The position numbers were made by a program, and so were the translations under genes. The notes below the pieces were generated by a model. The model was not told where the DNA came from. It saw only the letters and a program-made list of their open reading frames with translations, and made no database searches. DNA of 64,000 nucleotides, from assembly GCF_019112545.1 (NCBI RefSeq), contig NW_025064891.1, forward strand, positions 1,326,269 through 1,390,268. Reading direction: 5' to 3'. This document shows, piece after piece, positions 49,815 through 61,128 of the stretch; within the stretch, counting starts at the first letter, position 1; each line of letters begins with the position of its first letter. This stretch comes from Guyanagaster necrorhizus. Its lineage: Eukaryota; Basidiomycota; Agaricomycetes; Agaricales; Physalacriaceae.

Positions 49815-51430
49815 ATCCAACGTCAATCGCAACCAAATACGAAAATATTGATTATCTCATAAATGAGGTAGTTTACAGACTCGAGACAATGTTTGACCAG
49901 TAATGTTCAGTAAATGAATGAATTTTTTACATACACGGTTCATTTCCCTACTGATTGCACAACAGTTTTAATATCGTTTCACCCTACTGGGCCACAGATC
50001 ACCCATTGTCGTGTTCCCTCTCAATGTCAGCCTGGGTCAGTATTGGCCCTAGGCGTGAGTGAAACTAATATCAACCCTCGAGAAGATGTCAACTAAGGTC
50101 ACTCTTCAGACCATCCAGTACATCAACTGATCTTCACGTCGCTCGATGCGCATGCTCACTGCGCAGAATGTCAGTAACCATCATAATGTCCCAAAGTCGG
50201 ACTGATGCCGACTCCCCCAAAGCGATGTATATCACTCAACTCTGTAGGCTACTGTCGTCAGTTTATTCACTGTCAGCCGGTCTCAGTAACGTTCAATGCA
50301 CACTCTGGAACTTTGGATGATACGACCTGGCAGCCGACTTCAACGTCGCATATAATATAAGTTCTCTCGCGGCTCATTCAATATCAGTCGGCCGGCACCA
50401 GTCTACCATGTACCGCCTGGATGCCATCTGTCGTCCATCTGTCTTTACCGCAAGGATTTTCTTCGCCAGCTCCGAAACGTCGCTGCTCAATTCCGAATAC
50501 AACGTTCTGGGTCTCTAAGCGTTGCTGTACCGACACTTGTCTGGAAAGACAAGCGTGGGATTTATCTCCTGATTGGATCGTCTCCGAGTTGCAGCCGCAT
50601 GGGGCATGAAGGTAAATCAACCATCAAATCGCGGTACCGGGCTGAGGCATTTGGCGAAGTTAGTAATAATCGACTTTTATACTCCTTTAATACCCGACAC
50701 CAATAGAATAATCTATCTTTGCTATCACCGAGTCGTATTGAACGAGAGTTCTGGAGATTGTAGTAGCTGGCAAGCAGCGGACTTCATTTGACCCTGAGAC
50801 CGGCGTAAATGAGTAATGGCCGCCGCCGTTCCCTGACCTTTCCACGTACTGCAGCACCATCATGTTCATCCTTTATATTCGCGGGGACATCTGGAATTCG
50901 TCAATCTGCTGCCAAGAAAATCCCTCAGTCCTCTTGTGGACGCTACATAATCCCAAATTCGTCGTCATCAACTTCGCGTGCTTACTCATTCAACTAGTAC
51001 AGTCAGCAAGGGATCTTGTCAGCTTCTCATTCACTGGTTTCGTCGTTTAGGTTGGTAGGATTTGTGCCTCGTCAGCAGTGAGAAGTGTAAAAGTAACTTC
51101 GACTTCAGAGCAAGCTTCTGGTGAGTTTTCCAGCTTTGTTCCCTTTTCCGTGTCTTAGGGATAATTTCTTCAGTTTGCCCTAACGTATCGGAATGAAAAG
51201 GTTTGTATGTTTTATCCACTGGGTACAATGGCATTCGTTCAACGTTCAAAATTGAAGAACGTAGCCTGGTTTCTGGGCGATTATCTGGTTGTGGAATATC
51301 TTCCCCGTTTCTGTCACAAGTTGGTTATGGGAATGTTTCACCGAAACGTGTCAAAGAGCGCACATTGCATTTCATCTTCCTGTAATCGTCTCTCTTTCGT
51401 AACCCAGACTGACTGTTTCCTTCCAGTATC
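49815..51430. other. Intergenic region
   Basis: About 1.6 kb with only short ORFs of no known family. The last 60 bp contain a donor/acceptor-like pair (gtaatc near 51382 to ccttccag ending at 51426), which could be a 5' UTR intron of the next gene. Confidence 0.45.
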
Positions 51431-53035
51431 ATGTCAAATGGTGTCATTTGTTGTAGTTGTGGTCACACCCTCCAGGTGAACACCTCCCCAAACATCTCGC
51501 TGTCACCGCAACTGTCCCGGCTTCTCTGCACCAACGACCCTCCCTCTGACTTGCAGGCTGCCTGGTTCCGCGATGTTGGGTTACCAAATCTTCGAGACGA
51601 CGTCTCTCAGCTTGACGACCGAATACGTGATGTTGGAGTGCTGTTGCACCAGCTCGAGCAAGAGCGAGCCCATCTCCAGACACGAGTCGACACGTTTGCA
51701 TGCGTGCTGTCCCCCACCCGACGCATTTCAGAAGAAATTCTCACTCGCATATTCATTTTCGCCACCGTCGATGGCACATGTGATGCTTTAAACACTGCTG
51801 CAAGTCCTTGGGTATTCATGCATGTCAGCCAATTTTGGCGCAAGACTGCTTCTTCATGCCCGTCTCTGTGGTCTAGACTGCAAATTGCTACCGTCTTTGG
51901 CCGTAGAGACCCGTCGTCTCTCCTTTCCACAGTCCTCCGCCTCTCTGATCAAAATATAAAGCATCTTGCGTTTACTTGCGACGACGATTATTCCTTTATC
52001 GTCGACTCAGATCATGAAAAGATGTTAGCAAATGTTCTCCGGGTGCTTTTGGAACATTCCAGACGCTGGGAACGCATTTCATGTGCCCTTCCCGCCAACG
52101 TGCTTGCGCTGCTCTCAATTGCACGTGAACATTTTGACTCCCTAGTATCCATCTCGCTGCAGTGCTCAGATTCTGCAGAGCTACGGACGCTCGATGCCTT
52201 CGAGATCGCACCCAAGCTGGTGGAAGCATGTTTCGATGGGTTTCATTGGAAGACAGAGATTCGTTTACCGAGTCATCTTACCACTTATTGCGACATGCGA
52301 CTACAGGGAGACATCACGCTTACTCCATGTTACATCGATATGGTCCGGCGAAACCTTCGGTTGGAAACCTTCAGGGTCAATCATTGCGACACCGAAGGTT
52401 CATCCTACCCGATTCCTCAACTATCGCGTGTCACGCATACATCCTTGAAGTGTCTGGCGGCATGCGACAACCTCTTTTTAGACAACCTGGTGCTCCCTGC
52501 CCTCGACACCATGAATATTGAGCCAGGGGACCGCCGCGAGTGCCCTCCCAGCGCCTGCATAGCCGTCCCAGACCTGATCGTTCGCTCCCAATGTTCGCTC
52601 ACATCTTTGTCCCTAACAAACGCTGCTCCAGACAGCAATTTCATCCATATCCTACAGTTGACCCCCCAGCTTCAATCTCTCCAACTCAGATTTCCTCTCT
52701 GGATAGACAGCTGCTGGCTCTACGAATCGCATATGAAGACGCTGGTAACGCGACTGGCCAAGGTGACCCTCGTACCTCAGCTGCGGGAAATGCGGATCGA
52801 AGTTGGGAGAAGGAACGAGCTCATTGACGAGCTTCTCTTTTTGGATCGGTCGTTCGTCGATCTGATCCGTGTGCGGTGGGGTTTGGATTCGTTCTCGTTA
52901 GTGCGCTTTGAGGGATGGTCAAAGTGGACGAGGTTGGATGAGCATCATTTTCAGGAACTGAAACGGATGAAAAGGGAAGGACTCGAGGTTGTTTTCAGGA
53001 CGCCGAACAAGGGTGTGATGGTAGATCGTGTTTGA
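51431..53035 (+). CDS. F-box-like domain protein, single exon
   Basis: Uninterrupted 534-codon ORF of the large basidiomycete F-box family. The N terminus has a CxxC pair (CCSCGHTLQ). A coiled coil follows (about residues 55-90: LDDRIRDVGVLLHQLEQERA), then the F-box-like motif near residues 98-150 (SPTRRISEEILTRIFIFATV, then HVSQFWRKTASSCPSLW). The rest is an LRR-like region with repeated Leu-rich strands (LKHLAFTC-, LQSLQLRF-type). Such proteins are thought to be substrate adaptors of SCF ubiquitin ligases; the target is unknown. The TGA is at 53033-53035. No intron is needed within the ORF. Confidence 0.85.
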   Translation: MSNGVICCSCGHTLQVNTSPNISLSPQLSRLLCTNDPPSDLQAAWFRDVGLPNLRDDVSQLDDRIRDVGVLLHQLEQERAHLQTRVDTFACVLSPTRRISEEILTRIFIFATVDGTCDALNTAASPWVFMHVSQFWRKTASSCPSLWSRLQIATVFGRRDPSSLLSTVLRLSDQNIKHLAFTCDDDYSFIVDSDHEKMLANVLRVLLEHSRRWERISCALPANVLALLSIAREHFDSLVSISLQCSDSAELRTLDAFEIAPKLVEACFDGFHWKTEIRLPSHLTTYCDMRLQGDITLTPCYIDMVRRNLRLETFRVNHCDTEGSSYPIPQLSRVTHTSLKCLAACDNLFLDNLVLPALDTMNIEPGDRRECPPSACIAVPDLIVRSQCSLTSLSLTNAAPDSNFIHILQLTPQLQSLQLRFPLWIDSCWLYESHMKTLVTRLAKVTLVPQLREMRIEVGRRNELIDELLFLDRSFVDLIRVRWGLDSFSLVRFEGWSKWTRLDEHHFQELKRMKREGLEVVFRTPNKGVMVDRV

Positions 53036-54355
53036 CTTATTGTGATCGTTTTGTTATGTTCGCTCTCGATAATGTAGTTTTTCAAACTTCCAGGGGTGCT
53101 ATCATGGACGTTCACTCTGCTTCGTCGACTTTCTCCAGTGATGGTTTCAAACAACTTTAATCTCCTGCTATTTACTGTCTAGTCGTCCATGAAGAGGGTA
53201 CTATTGTGGCTGGTGTCAAGCTCATAAACTCGATATGGCGAGGCAAACTCCACATCCCCTATGATCCCTCGAGCTTCATGATGGAGAAGATGAATGGGAC
53301 GTGTCATTGACCTTGTCTAATTACATTTGTAGTAATCGACGACAAAAAGTTCATCTCCTCGACATTGGGGGCGGTGAAGATAACCGAAAGAGCAAGGACC
53401 ACAAAGAGAGTAGCGTGAGAAGCAATGGGGATGAGGATTACGATAAACCGAAACCGAAACTCGCCCGAGATGCCTGACGAATAGATGTTGAATGCCAAAA
53501 ACATGCCAGTTACCGGTAAGCACCTAGAGAGAAATAGCGGAATCGGGATCGGCCGCGTAGTCATTCCTAATCGTTCAGAGTTCCAGAGTGTGTACTGAAA
53601 GTTACTAAGAGCGGCTGGCTGACATTGAAGAAACTGACGACACTAGCCGCCGAAGTTGGGTGATATATATCGCTTTAAGAGACCAAGGCATTTATGATAG
53701 TTACTGATATTCTGCACAAGGGGCATGCATAACAAGGGTCGAGCGACGTGAAGATCAATTGATGAACAGAATGGTGAATGGTCGAAACAGCAGTGAAGAG
53801 GAACCGTGATTGACATCAGTTTCGCTCAAGCCTAGAGGCATTACCGACGGAGGCTGACACTAGTTTAAACCACGACAGGCGATTTGTGTACGGTGCAGAA
53901 ATTCACCCCGCCGGGCGGGGGGAAAAGATTTCCAGCCTCGATCAGCAGAAGAATGCTGAGCATAATATTGAAAGAAGTGCTTGATATCCTTCCAAAGAAC
54001 ACGTTTGAAAAGGCTAGCTGGTTCCTGTTTTTTTCTCGACTACGACGTACACGCCGCGCCCAATGTGTGAACAATAAGCCCCATCCAAAGGAAGAGGCTA
54101 GGCCGCCAACTTGATCTGATATGGCTGTCTCTAAGATGGTTGAGAGGCATACAACGATGCCAAAGGTTGAATGAACCGGTCGAAGTTTAGGTTTTTTTTG
54201 GTGGTTCTCTGCGGCGCGTTCATGATAATGAAAGAATACATCCATCGTGTGCCACAGTGGCTGACAGAATCTGACAAATTAATGATGCTGCTTATGATGT
54301 CATAATACCGGATATAAGTTTAAACGCCGATACATTTTCCCTCTTGGCACCCAGG
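53036..54355. other. Intergenic region
   Basis: About 1.3 kb without recognised genes. Short ORFs on the - strand at 53304-53564 and 53865-54245 have no familiar motif. No repeat beyond short homopolymers was seen. Confidence 0.5.
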
Positions 54356-56121
54356 ATGCGCAGGACGGTGGCTGCTGCGGTTCACCGTTTTACCATGAGA
54401 ATATCATGGGCATTCTGGGCGTTCTTCTCCACCTTGCGCCAAGTTTCTCCCTACGCGATTCCTACTTTTATCTTCATATTCATCTATAACCAGGTCTATC
54501 TCTACTGGCTCGCGACCGTGGGTATGGGATCATGGACACCGGCTTGGCCATCCAACAGGACTCGCCTCGTCTTTCTAATGGTATCGATCCCGACGTGGGG
54601 TTTCGTCATGCTAATATGGACCATTGGATACACCGTTCTCAGGACCGCATGGGTCAGAAGAACGTCGAGAGGGGAGTACTACGAGGCTATCGAGTTGGAC
54701 TCCGAACCCCGCAGCAGTCGAAATTTTCGTCGCGGATATGTCCAGTACAGATGGCATTTGGAGGTGCTGGTATACTTATCTCTATTCATCTGCGGACTAT
54801 TCATGTTATCGACTTATGAACTGCCCGGAGACGTGCGATTCAAGCCCGACATTCAAGCTGCGGTAAAGTCTCCAAGACCTGAGGGACACGGCAACGGAGG
54901 TATGTTGACAATCACTATGCGTTTCGACGTCTAATTCCAGTCACAGAAAAGGTCTTTATTGGTGCCATGTTTTATAACAACGAGCACGTCGTACCATATT
55001 GGTGTGATGAAGTGATCAAGCTCATCAAATATCTTGGCACGGTGAGTTTCATCTCAACAACCCACACTTCACGCTCATTTCGTGCAGGACAATGTCTTTG
55101 TCTCCACAGTCGAGTCCAACAGCAACGACAAGACACCCGCGTTGCTGGAAAAATTCGGTTCTAGATTAACTGCGCTCAAGGTCCAGCATCGAATACTGAA
55201 TCACGACACATCAATTACCCGTCCGGAAAGCATGGATACTGCACCGCCGCGGATTCGGTTTCTTGCTGCCGTCAGGAATAAGGTCCTGGAACCGTTGGTG
55301 GAGAATGGCGGTTATGATCGCGTTATTTTCAGCAATGATGTCTTTATCGAGTCAGAGACGATGCTTGAGCTCCTGAAGACGCGCGACGGAGACTACGATA
55401 TGGCGTGCGGGATTGATCTGTCCTATTGGGGGTGAGCATTCACCTTGCAAAGTTATCATCATCTCTGACAACGCACTAGAATGTACGATGCCTGGGTCCT
55501 CCGAGACCGGCTAGGACGACTAGTGTCATCATTATGGCCCTATTTCCTGGAGGATGCCGGGATGCAGGCAGTCATGAAGGACGAGCCTGCGCCTGTCTTT
55601 ACCTGCTGGAACGGCATTGTATCCTTCCGTCCAGACCCGTTCCTCCCCGTTAATCTGCGTACCCCTGGGCGCCTTTCAACGGCACCCCTCTCAAAACCGC
55701 TTCCCCCGTCCCATCCATCGTTTGGTCAACCTGCAGATTTGTCACCTGCCCAGACACCACCCATGTCCTTCCGCGCGTCAGTGGAGGGAGAGGAGTGCTT
55801 CTCATCAGAGTCGTTCCTTATGCCGTATGATATGCGTCGTCGATTCGAGATGAACGACATTTATCTCAATCCCAGAGTGATTGTGAGCTACGACTGGAAA
55901 TTCTATGTCTGGTACAAGTGGGTGCTCCGCCACTGGATGGTGAAGTGGTGGATAGAGAATGCGGAGAACGGGAGCATGATGCATCTAGCGAAGATGGTAG
56001 TAGGGGAGGCGAAGAACATCTGGGCCTGGGACGGTGGAGAATGTCAACCGGTGAGTGACAGAAAGAATTTTGCGTGTTGGCTGTTCATTGGCTGATCTTG
56101 AATGTTCCATAGTGGTGGTGA
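54356..56121 (+). CDS. Alpha-1,3-mannosyltransferase CMT1/CAP59-like (GT69)
   Basis: Type II Golgi-type glycosyltransferase related to cryptococcal Cmt1/Cap59. The start MRRTVAAAVHRFTMR is followed by several hydrophobic segments (AIPTFIFIFIYNQVYLYWLA; LVFLMVSIPTWGFVMLIW; LEVLVYLSLFICGLFMLST). The catalytic part begins after intron 1 with EKVFIGAMFYNNEHVVPYWC. It contains APPRIRFLAAVRNKVLEPL and YDRVIFSNDVFIESETMLEL, where the NDV segment matches the family's acidic nucleotide-sugar/metal site, and then YDMACGIDLSYWGMYDAWVL. Later blocks are FTCWNGIVSFR and ECFSSESFL. Four introns, the last just before the end; splicing it gives the C terminus ECQPWW and TGA at 56119-56121. It is likely to act in wall or capsule-like glycan, or glycolipid, synthesis. 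Confidence 0.88.
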
Positions 56122-56621
56122 TGATCTATGATAATTATTGCTTCTATTTATTCGGGGAACAACACTAGTGTTTGGAAATTGAATCACGACACCGTTTATT
56201 ATCTAAGTATAAAGTCGCGTTTAGGCCTGATGGAGCAAGAAGAAAGTCGCTTGATGGCGCTGCACTTCCTCCCAGTGGCAGTCGTAACTGAGTCAAGATC
56301 GTCAGTTCTGTCAGGTCAAGCTCGACTGGAAAATAAAAGGTCTCTCACTTCTTCGTTGTAAGGTGCGTTGATGGCATTGGTAGGGTTGTAGTACTCTCAA
56401 GGTCCGGCTTTGTACTAAAAATAGAAGATTCAAATTAAAATCTCTCTTATTCGGTACCACGTGATCACGACATGCATTGCCAAGTCTGAAAGCAACATAC
56501 AAGCGGCGTACTCCACAGAGAGCAGGCAGTCTTTCAGCCTATGATCATAATGTCGGTTGGAAAGCGATAAAAGAGATAATAGCACATCGAAGAGCCTCAC
56601 CACCACCACCACATAGCCACT

Positions 56622-57122
56622 ATGTTCTCCCGCATCTCTACTCTTACCATCGTCGCCTTGGTTGCATCGTAGCTGCTGCTAAAACCACCGTCACTGTCAC
56701 CAATGGAAAGTACAACTCTGGTTCCTTCCAGTGCTGCAAGTCTGTTCAGGACTTGAGTCCAAGTGGCCCAGGTTCTCGTCCTTCCTTATTTAGTCATTTG
56801 CAGCCCAGCACTAGCGCCGTACAGAGCGCCCTGGCCGCTGTCGGCATTCCTATTGATGTGTTACAGCCGACGTGTACGTTGTTCTCCTTTGCCATACACA
56901 ACGCTTATGTTATTTTTTTTTTTGCAGCGGTCTCACTTGCGACCCCATCACCGTCATCGGTCTGGGGACTACTCAGTGTGTTAACCAACTTGCTTGCTGC
57001 GACGATGACAACTACGTGAGAGGGTTTTTCGGATATGTGGATGGCGGCCCCGGTAGACTTATCTCTGCTCACAGAACGGTGTCGTTGCTCTTGGATGCAC
57101 TCTTGTTAACCTGGGTGTCTAA
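56622..57122 (+). pseudogene. Decayed class I hydrophobin (copy D)
   Basis: It has the four-exon hydrophobin layout and all later Cys: [51 protein letters not shown] and [15 protein letters not shown] with TAA at 57120-57122. Two lesions are visible. The signal peptide (MFSRISTLTIVALVAS) runs into TAG at 56670-56672, where loss of one base has shifted the frame; the mature part (VAAAKTTVTVTNGKYNSG) reads in another frame. Intron 1 has lost its donor: gac is followed by ttgagt where the other copies have gtgagt. The unspliceable intron (56753-56803) is 51 nt with no stop, so retention would be in frame. It is clearly more diverged than copies A-C. Confidence 0.8.
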
Positions 57123-57253
57123 GTCCGTTTAGTTTTGATACCTTAGATTTATCTTTAAAAAATGCATTTTTCCAACATGTATGGGTATCCTTTCATTCGT
57201 TCAACATATACACTAGTACACACAGTACGGGTTATACATTCGTGATGGTTTAT

Positions 57254-59221
57254 TTAAGGTCCGGGGTGCAACAAGACCTTCGTATACCCATCAATTCTCT
57301 TGTCGAATTTTTCATATGCCGATGGGGCATCCTCAAGCGGCAGGTTATGCGAAACAACGAAGGAGGGTTTCGCCCTACCAGCGATGATCAAATCGCGAAG
57401 ATAGCGATTGTAGGACTGTCATTGAAAGCCATATCAAAAACCTGAATATGGAATCTAAGAAAACGGACCGGACCTTGACGTTACACTGTCCAGTTCCGAT
57501 GGTCAGACCTTTTTCAAAGAGCTTTCCTGGGAAAGGAATTCCGATAAGGGAGTTACTCAAGCTAGAGGACGACTTACCAAATGGGAAAGAGATGTATCCC
57601 CTTAGTATAGGTTTGTGAGTACCGGCCGATCCATCGCATAGAAGACCACATGTACGCACTTGGCGGCAGCAGAGTCAGGCGCACCAGGATCTGTCGGTAC
57701 GTACAACCCGGGTATACCCAATCCTCCGGTAGGTCGGACAACTTTGATGAGCGCCTCGAGTACCGCGTTAGGTTGCTCAGTCTTGCCATCGCTAGAGGTA
57801 GCTTGATAACCGACAGCTGGAAGAAGCCTATCAGCATTCATACCAACGAGGAAGTAAACGTGTACCATCGACTCCGCGATCGACTTCTTTGCTACAAAAA
57901 ACAGTAAATCGGGCGTCATACCAATCTTTCGAGGTCACCCTTACCCTCCTCTCAGCTTGATGATTTGATCAGCGGGATCGCTCTCGGTAAAGTTAATCGG
58001 GATGCAACCAATTTCCTTGGCCTTTTCCAGGCGCTCTGGGACGCGATCAACGACGTATACCTCAGCAGCGCCGCGTATCAAAGCAGAGTAGGCTGCCATC
58101 AGACCAACTGGTCCAGCGCCAAAGACGGCAACCGACTCTCCCGGACGAAAACCCTGATGATGAATAGGTTGAAACTCAGGCTGTAGAGAGGACTAACTGA
58201 GATTTCAACGCCATGCCATCCCTACGAAGTCGTTCAGTACCGAGATAAGCGGATATTGTCCAGGCATACCGTCGGGAAAATATCAGCCAGGAGGGCAAAG
58301 TCTTCTTCGTGCTCGGTGCCGAGTGGTAATTTGAGTGCGTTGAAGTCGGCGAATGGAACCCGGACATATTCCTATATGTAGTATTATACTACGGTCGTCA
58401 TGAATGGCAGTGACGACACGTACGGCTTGTCCACCTTGGTACGGTCCCATTGCAACATAGCTAAGTGCATTCTCAGTAATAAACCCAGAACACGAGTAGT
58501 CGACTCACCCATAGGCCCTAAATCAGGTTCTCACGTGTCAGGATCCGAGATTAATTATAGAACGCGTACCCTCCGGCCTGGTACGTATCAGAAGTGGTAC
58601 TATACCGCCGTAATGGCGACACTCACGAAACCTGGATTGACGTGGGTGCAAAAAGCCGAACGGCCCTCTTCGCAGTTAAGACAACGCCCACAAGCAACGT
58701 TAAATGGCATGACCACTCGGTCACCAGTCTTCAGCAGCTACAGACCGTCATGGTTGGTATCGACCAGAAAAAGCATCGAGGAGTGAATATACCGCGACCC
58801 CACTTCCGACTTCCTAAATAGATGTTACATGATCATGATCTCTTCAGATAAACCGTCCACACCTCGACAATACCCATACTTGGAAAAAGAACAGTCAGAC
58901 GTGATATTAAGGTCATGGAAAACTTGGAGGGCATACTTCTCATGGCCGAAGACTATACCAGCTTGCGCTCTGGTACGCCCTTCATACATATGCAGATCAC
59001 TGTCATGATATTTATCAGCAGGAATCAATGCCGAAACACTTTATACCTTCCGCAAATGCAACTAGTGGTCACTGAAAAGATATGTTAAATCCTCGTCTCA
59101 CTGCCAGATAAGACAAAGGCGCGCCTTTGACAATGACATCATCGGCATGCTCGATAGTAGGCTTTGGAACGTCCTGAACGGTGACGCGGAATAGACTTTC
59201 GTATACAACAGCACGCATCAT
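57254..59221 (-). CDS. Zinc-dependent alcohol dehydrogenase, formaldehyde-dehydrogenase-like
   Basis: Medium-chain (MDR) dehydrogenase of the glutathione-independent formaldehyde dehydrogenase type. The start at 59221 gives MMRAVVYESLFRVTVQDVPK. Catalytic zinc ligands lie in CICGSDLHMYEGRT and GIVFGHEN, with MGIVEEVGSGVA following. Structural zinc Cys lie in FNVACGRCLNCEEG. Then come NPGFAGGAYGYVAMGPYQGG, VRVPFADFNALKLPLGTEHE, the Rossmann motif AVFGAGPVGLMAAYSALIRG, EVYVVDRVPERLEKAKEIGC, and PNAVLEALIKVVRPTGGLGI. It ends YEKFDKRIDGYTKVLLHPGP with TAA at 57254-57256. About 15 introns, one apparently GC-AG (59072-59124) and one exon of only 8 nt (58570-58577). The frame is intact once these are accepted. 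Substrate unknown (an alcohol or aldehyde). Confidence 0.85.
58570..58577 (-). other. Apparent 8-nt microexon of the alcohol dehydrogenase gene
   Basis: GCCGGAGG on the - strand, preceded by an acceptor (ccag) and followed by a donor (gtacgc). Including it gives NPGFAGGAYGYVAMGP, the family consensus, in frame with both neighbouring exons. Leaving it out loses Ala-Gly-Gly and shifts the frame. Confidence 0.65.
59072..59124 (-). other. Apparent GC-AG intron of the alcohol dehydrogenase gene
   Basis: A 53-nt intron inferred because DDVIVK and VTTSCICGSD are adjacent in the family. The only donor that keeps frame is aaag|gcgcgc, which starts with GC instead of GT; the acceptor is tttcag. The exon/intron edge lies in a 16-bp perfect palindrome (59114-59129, caaaggcgcgcctttg). 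Confidence 0.55.
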
Positions 59222-61128
59222 GAGTGAATTTTGGCAGGATAGGATGATAGGATGAGAGCTAAGCTGTGTGAGAACATCTTAGTACAAATAGCGGATTAAG
59301 TCACACCTTCATCATGATACCCAGGCAGAAAAGTAATCCGGATGCGAGTCACATGTGGAAGACCGATTGCTACTGCGCCATCCAGGTGACCCCAGTCGGG
59401 CCAGAAGTAGGGAAACTGTCCGAAGCGGTTAACTCAAGGGCCGATACCACAAGTGGCCGAAAGAGTTGTTCGAAACAGAAAGAATGGTACCGAAGTCGTT
59501 GCATTGCTCCCATATCAATTGCCAAGGTAACATTGTATTCACCATTATTAGAACCGAAGGTAGATGAAGGCCTGCTGTTCTGAGAAGCGTTGTCGAGTCT
59601 CGACTACATAACATTCTTGGTAAGCAACTATTTCGCATCAACAGAAAACTGACGAAATTAACGAATAACAAGAAAAAAATTGTCCTGAGCACAGCAGAAT
59701 CCATAATCTAATCATTTTCCGTTGCATTTTGACCAGTGCCAACCAGTCAGCTGCCAGGAGTGTAATATCGTGTCAGGCCTGTATTCAGAAGCCTGACGCC
59801 CCATCACTCGGACCGTCAGAGCAGAAGAGAGGGCCAGCTAGTATGTAGCGCAGTTTTATCCTGATAAATTTGAACAGAAGCAGTGGTAACTTCTTGATGC
59901 AACAGCGCCAGTACATAGAAAGTCCAGAAAGAGACGCTGAATTGAAAAGGACAACTGCATCTCTCTCGTCACAGTAGTATGTTTCAGATTAAGAAGTCAC
60001 CAGAAAACATAAAGGCTGTTCTGTCCGATAGATTTATCCGGTATCGGAAAGGAAGGGAAGGATCTAGGAAGGTATTGGGCTTCTTCCTCAGGATTTTCGC
60101 GATTGGCTCGGTTACTACAAGTGAGACGAAAGCCCATTTTTATGACATTCGTGTGGCCGTATGTTCCTTGATTGGTGTGCAGTGTGAATCACTGAATACC
60201 GCCAGGTGGATGTAGTCGTGTCACGTCGTCAAGTCAAGCCTGTGTGCCCCTTTCCTTTTCGGTAACCAACCGCTCACCATTATGAAATCAAGCCTCGTAC
60301 TTTCATATAATACATCCGTTATCCGTTATCCGTTATACTAAAGGTATCCTTTCTGTATGAACAAGAGCACCTTCTCGTTGCAAAGATCATCTGAGGGCCA
60401 TTGGGTATTCGTCGGCAGAAATACGGAGTTTGGCGCGAAAGATCGAGCAGACCGAGGGCGAGGCTGAAATGAGGAGTTCGGTACACTGTCCATGCTTCTA
60501 GCTCCTCCCGCCGGCGAAGGACACGCTAAGTGATTCAATAGGTTTCATAATCTCTCGGTTGTGGAGGACTATATCCATGCCGATGACTTCACCAGTAGTT
60601 CTCTCGCCTCTCTGTAATGACCATTTGACGTTCATTACCATGACGAACCTGTATGTTCTCCCTTTCCTGTCAACCATATCGCATTCGTTGAACCCATTCC
60701 TTCTTTTCATTCATAGCAGACATTGAACAAAATCCGAACTCTAATGGATCATCCCTCATCCGCATTTCTCGTCATCCGTGGCCCTCGCAGCCCGAACTTG
60801 GTCAGCAGAAACTGCGTGCATTCAATCGATGAGGTGATTTCCCAGACATCCCGTTCTACCAGTAAACATTATGAGTGGATATTTATTTAACAGGCTCAAC
60901 ACTCGGACGGTCTCTACTCTCGCGGCGCTGTTTACTTCGAACTTTATCACTTCTTAAACAAAAAGACCCTCTCCGTTCAACTGGCTCCTTTTCCCAGGCC
61001 TCGCATCCAGAGTCGTCTCACCTGCAAACGTTACGAAATACTTATGCAAAAACACGGGCATGAGCGGTGATAATGGATTTACGCACTACTTTAAAAACAG
61101 CCTCCCCCAGGCCATCTCTCCACATATA
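59222..61128. other. Intergenic region
   Basis: About 1.9 kb between the divergent dehydrogenase and hydrolase genes. ORFs are short with no known family. A 7-bp unit (atccgtt) occurs three times in tandem at 60314-60334. An in-frame ATG for the hydrolase lies at 61060, so the right end may be coding. Confidence 0.45.
60314..60334. repeat. Three tandem copies of a 7-bp unit
   Basis: atccgtt repeated three times without mismatch. Not a telomere repeat; no function is apparent. Confidence 0.8.

Noticed and set aside
52000..52830. Several ORFs of 70-120 codons on both strands inside the F-box gene
   Set aside because: They are shadow frames of the intact 534-codon ORF at 51431-53035.
56477..57019. 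180-codon ORF as an independent protein
   Set aside because: Its middle is the mature part of the decayed hydrophobin read through unspliced introns; the first 55 codons are upstream sequence without a signal peptide.
60870..61059. ATG near 60870 (MSGYLFNRLN) as the hydrolase start
   Set aside because: The frame hits a stop after about 28 codons, and joining it to the hydrolase needs an unsupported intron.
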